Below, piece by piece: positions 1 through 5,637 of a stretch of DNA of 5,637 bases; position 1 is the first letter of the stretch; each line of letters begins with the position of its first letter. This DNA comes from Clostridiales bacterium (lineage in GTDB: Bacteria; Bacillota; Clostridia; Lachnospirales; Lachnospiraceae): positions 1 to 5,637 of the forward strand of contig JAGZDD010000218.1 of the NCBI GenBank assembly GCA_018369015.1. The letters run 5' to 3'. The translations under genes and the position numbers were made by a program. The notes beneath the pieces were generated by a model. The model saw only the letters and a program-made list of their open reading frames with translations. It searched no databases and was not told the DNA's origin.

Positions 1-25
1 CGGCAGCCCGTCCTCATACCTTGGG

Positions 26-87
26 GTTATCAAATGTGCAGACACAGGGTCAAGTAAACTTGCCCCTGCGCCTGCCCACTTGATAGC
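26..87. repeat. Long imperfect inverted repeat (hairpin-forming) upstream of potA
   Basis: The left arm 26-55 matches the reverse complement of the right arm 58-87 at 24 of 30 positions, with only AA (56-57) at the centre. The innermost five pairs are perfect (CAAGT 51-55 with ACTTG 58-62). A physical hairpin would need at least a four-base loop, TAAA 55-58. Unpaired positions are 34/79, 37/76, 42/71, 44/69 and 50/63, and 27/86 is a G-U pair in a + strand RNA. Pairing can extend weakly outward on the + strand through three more G-U pairs (23-25 with 88-90). Neither strand has a T-run after the stem, so it is not a normal intrinsic terminator. It ends about 15 nt before the potA ribosome binding site, so it could be a leader hairpin, the end of a small mobile element, or the 3' part of an upstream structured RNA. 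The arms are directly visible; the role is unknown. Confidence 0.8.
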
Positions 88-101
88 TTTCATAGTAATA
101 T

Positions 102-108
102 AAGGGAG
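102..108 (+). promoter_or_regulatory. Ribosome binding site of potA
   Basis: AAGGGAG at 102-108 lies 9 nt before the ATG at 118 and supports that start. A second purine stretch, GGAAG at 113-117, directly abuts the ATG and is too close to serve as the binding site. Confidence 0.75.
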
Positions 109-117
109 TAGCGGAAG

Positions 118-1164
118 ATGAATAATAAGTTAATTGAGTTAAAAAATCTTACGAAGAATTTTGAGGACCAGCAAGTCCTTCGGGGAATTAATCTGGATAT
201 CCATGAAAATGAATTTTTAACACTTTTAGGCCCTAGCGGCTGCGGAAAAACGACAACGCTGAGAATTATTGCAGGCTTTGAAGAACCAAGCGATGGACAG
301 GTGCTTTTTAACGGTATCGAAATTTCCAAAGTGCCGCCTTATAAACGGGAGGTTAATACGGTTTTTCAGAAATACGCCTTATTTCCTCATATGAATGTGT
401 TTGAAAATATTGCTTTTGGATTAAATATCAAGAAAATCGATAAAAATGTCATCCGCCAGAAGGTGGAGCGAATGCTTAAGCTTGTGGGGCTGGAAGGCTT
501 TGGGAGCAGGGATGTTACCTTGTTGTCCGGCGGTCAGCAGCAGCGTGTGGCCATTGCGCGGGCACTTGTCAATGAGCCGAAGGTCCTTCTGCTCGACGAG
601 CCTTTGGGGGCTTTGGATGCGAAAATGCGCAAGGACATGCAGCGGGAGCTGAAAAAAATCCAGCAGGAGGTGGGAATCACATTTATTTACGTGACCCATG
701 ACCAGGAAGAGGCCCTGTCCATGTCGGACACGGTTGTTGTTATGAATGATGGGGAGATCCAGCAGATCGGTTCCCCGACGGATATTTATAATGAGCCGGA
801 AAACCGCTTTGTTGCCAAATTTATCGGAGAATCGAATATTATCGAGGGAACAATGCTTAGAGATTATCTTGTAGAATTTGACGGAGTTCAATTTGAATGT
901 GTCGATAAGGGCTTTGAGGACAACGAACCGATTGAGGTTGTTTTGCGCCCGGAGGATCTCGACATTGTGGATAAGGAGCGGGCTAAAATTACAGGAACTG
1001 TGCGTTCCGTGACGTTTAAGGGTGTTCACTATGAAATTTTAGTAGAAACGCCGCTTCGCACTTATATGGTACACACGACAGATTTCGCTGAGGTCGGACG
1101 GGAAGTCGGACTGCTGTTTGGGCCTGAGGACATTCATGTCATGTGCCAGATGGGAGGATACTAA
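118..1164 (+). CDS. potA: Polyamine (spermidine/putrescine) ABC transporter ATP-binding protein PotA
   Basis: This is the cytoplasmic ATPase that powers polyamine import through the PotB/PotC permease pair. The 348-residue product shows every ABC signature in order: Walker A GPSGCGKT (residues 38-45), Q-loop Gln84 within VFQKYALFPH, signature LSGGQ (136-140), Walker B VLLLDE (156-161) with catalytic Glu161, D-loop GALD (164-167) and switch His194. A C-terminal TOBE-like region (roughly 240-345) follows, as in the PotA/MalK/FbpC class of importer ATPases. The length is close to Gram-positive PotA proteins and a little shorter than the E. coli protein. The ATG at 118 has a ribosome binding site 9 nt upstream, and the first residues begin the normal ABC fold. 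The stop TAA shares its last base with the potB start, implying translational coupling. The PotA name rests on the adjoining PotB/PotCD genes, because the ATPase alone could belong to other importers of the class. Confidence 0.95.
   Translation: MNNKLIELKNLTKNFEDQQVLRGINLDIHENEFLTLLGPSGCGKTTTLRIIAGFEEPSDGQVLFNGIEISKVPPYKREVNTVFQKYALFPHMNVFENIAFGLNIKKIDKNVIRQKVERMLKLVGLEGFGSRDVTLLSGGQQQRVAIARALVNEPKVLLLDEPLGALDAKMRKDMQRELKKIQQEVGITFIYVTHDQEEALSMSDTVVVMNDGEIQQIGSPTDIYNEPENRFVAKFIGESNIIEGTMLRDYLVEFDGVQFECVDKGFEDNEPIEVVLRPEDLDIVDKERAKITGTVRSVTFKGVHYEILVETPLRTYMVHTTDFAEVGREVGLLFGPEDIHVMCQMGGY
1152..1158 (+). promoter_or_regulatory. Ribosome binding site that fixes the potB start
   Basis: GGGAGGA inside the last codons of potA lies 5 nt before the ATG at 1164. 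It favours that start over an in-frame GTG at 1143, which would add seven residues and would lie before this ribosome binding site. Confidence 0.8.
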
Positions 1165-1982
1165 TGAAGCATTTTAAAAAGCTGACATACCCTTATGTGC
1201 TTTGGTCGGTGCTGATGATTGCCGTACCCCTTATATTGATCGCTCTTTATGCATTTACGACGGACGGAAATACGGTAAAAACCCTAAATTTTACAACAGA
1301 AAATTTTTCACGTATTATAGAGCCTACATATCTCAATGTATTTTGGAAGTCCATTAAAATGGGAACGATTACAACGGTCATCTGTCTGCTGATTGGCTAT
1401 CCTCTGGCCTTTATTATTTCAAGGTGCAAAGAACAGGTTCAGGGCCTTTTGATTTTGGCGGTGACAATTCCTACATGGATCAATATGCTGCTGAGAACCT
1501 ATGCATGGATGAATCTTTTAGCCGACAATGGGATTATTAATAATCTGCTGGAAAAGCTGGGGCTTGGGCCGCTGACCATGATGTATACGGATTTTTCCGT
1601 GATCCTTGGCATGGTCTGCAACTTTTTGCCCTTTATGATTATTCCCATCCATACTGCGCTGAGTAAAATGGACCGCTCGCTGATTGAGGCATCCTATGAT
1701 TTGGGTGCGAACAAGGTTCAGACTTTCCGGAAAATTATTTTGAAGCTGTCCATGCCCGGGGTGTTTAACGGCTGTGTCATGGTCTTTTTAATGTCCATTT
1801 CCGCGTTTGTTATTCCAAAGCTCCTTGGCGGTGGTCAATATGTTCTTATCGGTAATCTGATTGAAAATCAGTTTATTTCCGTAGGCGACTGGAATTTTGG
1901 CAGTGCTATTTCCCTGCTTTTAGCTGCGGTTATTTTAATTTTTATGAAGATTATGAAAAAAATGGATGCAAAAGATAACTAG
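1164..1982 (+). CDS. potB: Polyamine ABC transporter permease PotB
   Basis: This is one of the two inner-membrane channel subunits of the polyamine importer. The 272-residue product has six likely membrane segments at about residues 12-31, 64-86, 94-116, 144-163, 204-222 and 250-266. The cytoplasmic loop that docks on the ATPase is visible as EASYDLGA (175-182), followed by the conserved spacing to LSMPG, which is the EAA motif of binding-protein-dependent permeases. The stretch IPTWINMLLRTYAWM after the third segment begins is typical of PotB-type proteins. The start at 1164 overlaps the potA stop by one base (TAATG) and has a strong ribosome binding site inside potA, so synthesis of the two is probably coupled. 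The gene ends 9 nt before potCD. Spermidine rather than putrescine or another substrate cannot be decided from this subunit. Confidence 0.93.
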   Translation: MKHFKKLTYPYVLWSVLMIAVPLILIALYAFTTDGNTVKTLNFTTENFSRIIEPTYLNVFWKSIKMGTITTVICLLIGYPLAFIISRCKEQVQGLLILAVTIPTWINMLLRTYAWMNLLADNGIINNLLEKLGLGPLTMMYTDFSVILGMVCNFLPFMIIPIHTALSKMDRSLIEASYDLGANKVQTFRKIILKLSMPGVFNGCVMVFLMSISAFVIPKLLGGGQYVLIGNLIENQFISVGDWNFGSAISLLLAAVILIFMKIMKKMDAKDN

Positions 1983-1986
1983 GAGG
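1981..1986 (+). promoter_or_regulatory. Ribosome binding site of potCD overlapping the potB stop codon
   Basis: A consensus AGGAGG begins inside the potB TAG stop (1980-1982) and is spaced 5 nt from the ATG at 1992. Ribosomes finishing potB cover this site, which suggests coupled and strong translation of the fused gene. Confidence 0.85.
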
Positions 1987-1991
1987 CGCAG

Positions 1992-3857
1992 ATGAAAGGT
2001 TTAAAACGTTTTTTCTCAAGATTTTACATGGTTTTATGCTTTATATTTTTCTATCTGCCGATACTTGTGACGGTAATTTTTTCCTTCAACTCATCGAAGT
2101 CTTTGACAAATTTTACCGGATTTTCCATGCGCTGGTATCAGGAGCTTCTTGGAAACAGCGAAATTATGTCGGCGGTTTATGTGTCCGTCACGGTCGCCCT
2201 GCTTTCTACGCTGATCTCCACATCGCTGGGAACACTGACGGCCCTTGGCCTTTCAAAGTCGAGAAAGTTTTTAAAGGAATATCTTCTTAATATTAATAAT
2301 ATTCCGATACTAAATCCCGAAATTGTTTCCGCAATTTCGCTGATGCTTTTATTTTCATCGATTGGCATGCCTAAAGGTTATTGGACAATGCTGCTGGCCC
2401 ATATTAGCTTTTGCACACCCTTTGTTATTACAAGCGTTTATCCAAAGGTGCGCAGCCTTGACCCCAACCTTGCCAATGCGGCTATGGATCTGGGAGCAAC
2501 GCCCTTTCAGGCGCTTGTCAAAGTTATTTTGCCAATGATCCGCCCGGGGATTTTTGCCGGAGCTTTGCTGGCGTTTACCATGTCCTTTGATGACTTTGTT
2601 ATTTCCTACTTTGTATCTGGAAACGGCGTTAAAAATATTTCTATCATTGTTTATAATATGACAAAGCGCATTAACCCGACGATTAACGCGCTGTCAACGA
2701 TTGTGATTATTGTTATTGTCGCTGTTGTCGTGTGTGTGAATGTCCTGCCGGTGATACGCAAAAAGCACAAGAAAAAGGAAGCTTCTTATTCTAAAAATAA
2801 AAAGCGCGGATATATTGCCGCAGGCGTTGCCTGCGCGCTCATTGTCTGTCTTGTTGCCGGTATTTCATCAGCCAGCAAGAACGGCAAAAAGACGCTCCAT
2901 GTGTATAATGCGGGCGAGTATATTAACCCGGCCCTTGTTTCCGGTTTTGAGCAGGAGTATGGCTGCACGGTGATGTATGAAACCTTTGAGTCCAACGAGA
3001 TGATGTATACAAAGCTTGGCAGCGGCGAGAGCTATGATGTAATTATTCCTTCGGATTATATGATTGAACGGCTGATTAAAGAAGAGCTTGTCCAGCCAAT
3101 CCAGTGGGAACTGATTTCTAATAAGGACAATCTTCTTACAGAAGTTAGAAATAAAAGCTATGATCCGGGAAATACTTACTCTGCGCCATATTTTTGGGGG
3201 AGCGTCGGTATTTTGTACGATAAAAATGTTGTCAGCGAGGAGGATCTTGAGGCTGGCTGGGATGTTCTGATGAATCCTAAATATAAGGGAAACTTGTATA
3301 TGTATGACAGCGAGAGAGATTCCTTCATGGTAGCCTTAAAGGCCCTGGGCTATTCGATGAATACCCATGACGAGGAGGAAATAAAGGCGGCTTATAATTG
3401 GCTGATTAAGCAGAGAGATACGATGGAGCCGGTTTATGCCGGGGATGATGTTATTGATAATATGATTAGCGGAAATAAGGCTCTGGCGATTGTCTATTCC
3501 GGCGATGCCGCCTATATTATGAGTGAAAATGAAAATATGGGCTATTACACTCCGGCCCAGGGCACGAATATCTGGTATGATGCCATGGTTATTACAAGCA
3601 ATTGCCAGGAGCTTGAGCTTGCCCATAAGTTTATTGATTATATGCTTAGGGATGATGTGGCCCTTTCTAATACGGAATATGTGGGTTACAGCTCCGTTGT
3701 CGCCTCTGCCTTTGAGGAAATGCAGAAAACGACCTATGCCGGCGTCAATGCTTATGTGCCGGATATAGACAATGAGAATAATGAAATTTTTGCCTATCAG
3801 GATACGGATATTAAGCAAATGTTTGCGCAGCTTTGGACAAAGGTGAAGGCAAAGTAA
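1992..3857 (+). CDS. potCD: Fused polyamine ABC transporter permease and substrate-binding protein PotCD
   Basis: One 621-residue protein joins the second permease subunit (PotC, residues 1 to about 255) to the extracellular polyamine receptor (PotD, about 300-621). The PotC half has six likely membrane segments (about 12-32, 61-87, 98-124, 131-150, 186-208, 232-254) and an EAA-type loop NAAMDLGA (162-169) leading to ILP (179-181). A very basic linker (256-272) and a seventh hydrophobic segment (about 274-294) then lead to the PotD half. By the positive-inside rule the linker is cytoplasmic and the receptor lies outside. PotD features include Y310, FESNEMMYTKL (332-342), S354 and Y356, W528 and D530, Y566 and Q603. 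There is no lipobox cysteine, so the seventh segment probably acts as an uncleaved anchor. The linker has no stop codon and no start with a ribosome binding site, so it is a true fusion. Similar fusions are, to my knowledge, known in Clostridia. Several pocket residues differ from E. coli PotD. Confidence 0.93.
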   Translation: MKGLKRFFSRFYMVLCFIFFYLPILVTVIFSFNSSKSLTNFTGFSMRWYQELLGNSEIMSAVYVSVTVALLSTLISTSLGTLTALGLSKSRKFLKEYLLNINNIPILNPEIVSAISLMLLFSSIGMPKGYWTMLLAHISFCTPFVITSVYPKVRSLDPNLANAAMDLGATPFQALVKVILPMIRPGIFAGALLAFTMSFDDFVISYFVSGNGVKNISIIVYNMTKRINPTINALSTIVIIVIVAVVVCVNVLPVIRKKHKKKEASYSKNKKRGYIAAGVACALIVCLVAGISSASKNGKKTLHVYNAGEYINPALVSGFEQEYGCTVMYETFESNEMMYTKLGSGESYDVIIPSDYMIERLIKEELVQPIQWELISNKDNLLTEVRNKSYDPGNTYSAPYFWGSVGILYDKNVVSEEDLEAGWDVLMNPKYKGNLYMYDSERDSFMVALKALGYSMNTHDEEEIKAAYNWLIKQRDTMEPVYAGDDVIDNMISGNKALAIVYSGDAAYIMSENENMGYYTPAQGTNIWYDAMVITSNCQELELAHKFIDYMLRDDVALSNTEYVGYSSVVASAFEEMQKTTYAGVNAYVPDIDNENNEIFAYQDTDIKQMFAQLWTKVKAK

Positions 3858-3895
3858 GCTTTTATGGCGGGCTGTGCGCGGTGCTGTAAGGAATG

Positions 3896-3902
3896 AAAGG
3901 AG
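3896..3902 (+). promoter_or_regulatory. Ribosome binding site of the GNAT gene
   Basis: AAAGGAG ends 10 nt before the chosen ATG at 3913. A closer ATG at 3905 is only 2 nt away and opens a three-codon frame (ATG AGC CGA TGA) whose stop overlaps the ATG at 3913 as ATGA. The site therefore supports 3913 over the in-frame GTG at 3874, which would lie before the ribosome binding site. Confidence 0.6.
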
Positions 3903-3912
3903 AAATGAGCCG

Positions 3913-4449
3913 ATGATAAATAAATCCTCAAATGAGCCAAAGATAAGAAAATCCGGTTCGCAAGATGTGGATCGGATTATGGAGATTATAGCCATGGCTG
4001 TGGAATATATGCATAGTCACGGCATTGCACAGTGGTGTGACGGCTATCCACAGAGAGAACAGTTCCTTTCAGACATTGCCCGCGGTGAAAGCTACGTCTG
4101 TATTCTGGACGGGGAAATTGCCGGTACTGCGGCACTGTCTCTTAGGGAAGAACCGAATTATTTAAAAATTTATAATGGCTGCTGGTTAACCTCGGCAAGG
4201 TACGGGGTTATCCACCGGATTGCTGTGGATGACCGGAGGAAGGGCTGTGGAATAGCCAAAGCCTTTGTGGATTATATTGAAAAAATGTGTATAAATGCAG
4301 GAATAAGCGCAGTACGTGTGGATACTCACGAGGATAACAGATCTATGCGCAGATTTCTTGAAAAGCAGGGATATATTTATTGCGGAATGATTCATTTGCC
4401 GGACGGGGCTCCCCGTATGGCTTATGAGAAAGTGCTTGAAGAGTATTAA
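3913..4449 (+). CDS. GNAT-family N-acetyltransferase
   Basis: This is a probable acetyl-CoA-dependent N-acetyltransferase of 178 residues, acting in the cytoplasm. The GNAT core is clear. An N-terminal region carries QWCDGYP (40-46) and the following DIARGESYV, a pattern I associate with uncharacterised clostridial GNAT proteins. A central strand, DGEIAGTAAL, comes next. Motif A is HRIAVDDRRKGCGIAKAF (101-118), whose R-x-x-G-x-G/A core (RKGCGIA, 109-115) binds the pyrophosphate of acetyl-CoA. The C-terminal motif B region is VDTHEDNRSMRRFLEKQGY (136-154). A start at 3874 (GTG) would add 13 residues but lies before the ribosome binding site. The gene follows potCD by 55 nt with no terminator between, so it may be cotranscribed. 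The acceptor substrate is not readable: it does not resemble SpeG or PaiA closely by eye, so polyamine acetylation is only a contextual guess. Confidence 0.85.
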   Translation: MINKSSNEPKIRKSGSQDVDRIMEIIAMAVEYMHSHGIAQWCDGYPQREQFLSDIARGESYVCILDGEIAGTAALSLREEPNYLKIYNGCWLTSARYGVIHRIAVDDRRKGCGIAKAFVDYIEKMCINAGISAVRVDTHEDNRSMRRFLEKQGYIYCGMIHLPDGAPRMAYEKVLEEY

Positions 4450-4476
4450 AAAAAGAAACGGGTATTCCGGGACCCG
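4448..4476 (-). terminator. Possible minus-strand intrinsic terminator between the GNAT and MFS genes
   Basis: CGGGT (4459-4463) pairs with ACCCG (4472-4476) around an 8-base loop. On the minus strand this GC-rich stem is followed directly by TTTCTTTTTTT (complement of 4448-4458), the layout of a rho-independent terminator. On the + strand there is no T-run after the stem, so it does not separate the two + strand genes. No minus-strand gene is seen whose transcript it would end. The stem is short (5 bp), so a chance match is possible, the A-run being partly the end of the GNAT gene. Confidence 0.35.
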
Positions 4477-4502
4477 CCCGGCGCGCTGGGATTAAAGATG
4501 AC

Positions 4503-4508
4503 AAGGAG
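4503..4508 (+). promoter_or_regulatory. Ribosome binding site of the MFS transporter gene
   Basis: AAGGAG lies 5 nt before the ATG at 4514. It fixes the start of the downstream open frame and shows that the frame is meant to be translated. Confidence 0.8.
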
Positions 4509-4513
4509 TTACG

Positions 4514-5637
4514 ATGACAGGAATAAGGAACAATTATAATCATACGATTTATGCCTCTTATATTGGCTATATTACCCAGGCAATTATTAATAATTTTATT
4601 CCGCTGCTGTTTTTGACCTTTCAAAACATCTATGATATATCACTGGATAAAATTGCTTTGCTTGTTACGCTGAATTTTGGCGTGCAGCTTTTGGTTGACT
4701 TTTTGGCGGCCAAATTCGTGGACCGGATCGGCTACCGCGTTTGTGTCGTTTTGGCCCATGTTTTATGTGCGGCAGGGCTTTTTAGTCTGGCTGTATTTCC
4801 CGATATATTCCCTGACGCTTATGGCGGTATTGTGATGTCCGTCGTTATGTATGCCATAGGCGGAGGCCTGATTGAAGTGCTTATAAGTCCCATTGTGGAA
4901 GCGTGTCCGACAGAAAAAAAGGAAGGCGCTATGAGCCTGCTTCATTCCTTCTACTGCTGGGGCCATGTGTTTGTCGTGCTTGCCAGCACTCTGTTTTTTA
5001 CAATGGCAGGTATTGAAAACTGGCGGGTTCTTGCACGGCTTTGGGCTTTGATTCCCCTGGTGAACTGCTTTTATTTCCTCCTTGTACCTCTGAAGGTTTT
5101 AGTGGAGGATGGCGAGGGAATGTCCATACAAAAGCTTTTAAAAAATAAGATGTTCTGGCTGCTGTTTTTACTCATGGCCTGCGCCGGAGCCAGCGAGCAG
5201 GGGATGAGCCAGTGGGCCTCCGCTTTTGCGGAAATGGGGCTTGGTATTTCAAAGACTGTGGGCGATTTGGCAGGCCCATGTGCTTTTGCTGTATTTATGG
5301 GAACATCGAGGCTTTTTTATGGGAAATTCAGCGATCGTATTAAATTGGAAAAGTTTATGTTTTTAAGCTGTGCCTTATGTGTTTTCAGCTACTTTATGGC
5401 CGCTTTATCCCCGGTGCCCGTACTGGGCCTTGCAGGCTGTGCTCTGTGCGGCCTTTCCGTGGGGATTATGTGGCCTGGAACCTTTTCGATTGCGGCAAAA
5501 GCACTCCGCTGCGGCGGTACCGCCATGTTTGCCCTTTTGGCGCTGGCCGGGGATCTGGGGTGTTCTTCTGGCCCGGCGGTTGTCGGTTTTGTGTCGGATG
5601 CTCTGGGAAATAACCTGAAAATGGGTATTTTGGCCGC
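4514..5637 (+). CDS. MFS transporter (3' end cut by the window edge)
   Basis: An open frame of 374 complete codons runs without a stop to the end of the window, so the gene is incomplete at its C-terminus. The product is strongly hydrophobic, with about ten or more membrane segments visible, fitting a 12-segment major facilitator of about 400 residues. The loop between segments 2 and 3 carries the MFS motif A in relaxed form, with DRIGYR at 70-75 after a conserved Asp62. The second half repeats it as RLFYGKFSDRI (266-276), which supports the two-fold MFS architecture. Other striking stretches are YAIGGGLIEVLISPIVEACP (113-132) and SLLHSFYCWGH (141-151), with acidic residues E121 and E129 inside or near membrane segments. 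It reminds me of FucP-like sugar/proton symporters, but the substrate is not readable. It starts 64 nt after the GNAT gene and has its own good ribosome binding site. Confidence 0.88.
   Translation, partial: MTGIRNNYNHTIYASYIGYITQAIINNFIPLLFLTFQNIYDISLDKIALLVTLNFGVQLLVDFLAAKFVDRIGYRVCVVLAHVLCAAGLFSLAVFPDIFPDAYGGIVMSVVMYAIGGGLIEVLISPIVEACPTEKKEGAMSLLHSFYCWGHVFVVLASTLFFTMAGIENWRVLARLWALIPLVNCFYFLLVPLKVLVEDGEGMSIQKLLKNKMFWLLFLLMACAGASEQGMSQWASAFAEMGLGISKTVGDLAGPCAFAVFMGTSRLFYGKFSDRIKLEKFMFLSCALCVFSYFMAALSPVPVLGLAGCALCGLSVGIMWPGTFSIAAKALRCGGTAMFALLALAGDLGCSSGPAVVGFVSDALGNNLKMGILA

Noticed and set aside
26..87. Reading the inverted repeat as an integron attC site, CRISPR unit or phage attachment site.
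   Set aside because: There are no core GTTRRRY/RYYYAAC boxes in the right places, no repeated unit with spacers, and no integrase or tRNA nearby in the window.
1..101. The three + strand frames of 1-101 as the tail of an upstream gene.
   Set aside because: They end at stops around 57, 82 and 101, and none shows recognisable protein sequence. A gene ending here cannot be excluded but is not supported.
60..101. Sigma-A promoter candidates before potA (TTGCCC at 60-65, TTGATA at 80-85, AT-rich 93-101).
   Set aside because: No pair has both recognisable boxes and 16-18 nt spacing. The promoter may lie upstream of the window or be unrecognisable by eye.
1..129. Minus-strand open frame through the leader, with an ATG at 93-91 and 31 codons to the window edge (begins MKAIKWAGAGASLL).
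   Set aside because: It has no ribosome binding site and runs through the inverted repeat, whose symmetry explains its composition. It could be part of an upstream gene, but nothing in it is recognisable.
421..1029. Long open frame (202 codons) on the minus strand opposite potA.
   Set aside because: It is antisense to a clear ABC ATPase with all motifs. The translation is rich in His and Asn with no domain pattern, as expected of a shadow frame.
1143..1163. An upstream GTG start for potB adding seven residues.
   Set aside because: The strong ribosome binding site at 1152-1158 is placed for the ATG at 1164 and lies downstream of this GTG.
3336..3995. Long open frame (219 codons) on the minus strand opposite the PotD half and the GNAT start.
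   Set aside because: It overlaps two well-supported genes, and its Ile-rich composition is the complement of the coding strand. No ribosome binding site or known motif was seen.
4477..4490. Second small hairpin CCCGGC...GCTGGG in the GNAT-MFS spacer as a + strand terminator or attenuator.
   Set aside because: The stem is short with a G-U pair and there is no T-run after it, so termination is not supported.

Overview
The window reads as a chromosomal segment of a low-to-moderate GC Gram-positive bacterium, most likely Bacillota, class Clostridia, and plausibly Lachnospiraceae. This rests on strong purine-rich ribosome binding sites (AGGAGG and GGGAGGA), tightly packed same-strand genes, the look of the proteins, and a PotC-PotD fused polyamine transporter of a kind I associate with Clostridia. 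The taxonomic call is inference, because there is no rRNA or other marker here.

Layout, all genes on the + strand: (1) 1-117 is a leader with no convincing gene. It holds a long imperfect inverted repeat at about 26-87 (24 of 30 positions complementary). (2) 118-3857 is a three-gene polyamine ABC transporter operon. It consists of potA (ATPase), potB (permease, start overlapping the potA stop by one base) and a single gene encoding a fusion of the permease PotC with the substrate-binding protein PotD. (3) 3913-4449 encodes a GNAT-family N-acetyltransferase that follows the transporter by 55 nt with no visible terminator. (4) 4450-4513 is a short spacer. Its hairpin and A-run look like an intrinsic terminator only when read on the minus strand. 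(5) 4514-5637 is a major facilitator superfamily (MFS) transporter, open to the end of the window and therefore 3'-partial.

How it works together: two permease subunits (PotB and the N-terminal half of PotCD) form the channel, and PotA drives it with ATP. The binding domain is held on the outer face by a seventh membrane segment instead of a lipid anchor, so each transporter would carry one permanently attached receptor. The acetyltransferase could act on imported polyamine, but nothing in its sequence proves this. The MFS protein is a separate transporter of unknown substrate and may simply be a neighbour.

The two points most worth following up are the large inverted repeat just upstream of potA and the fused PotCD with altered ligand-pocket residues. 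The rest is ordinary transporter content.
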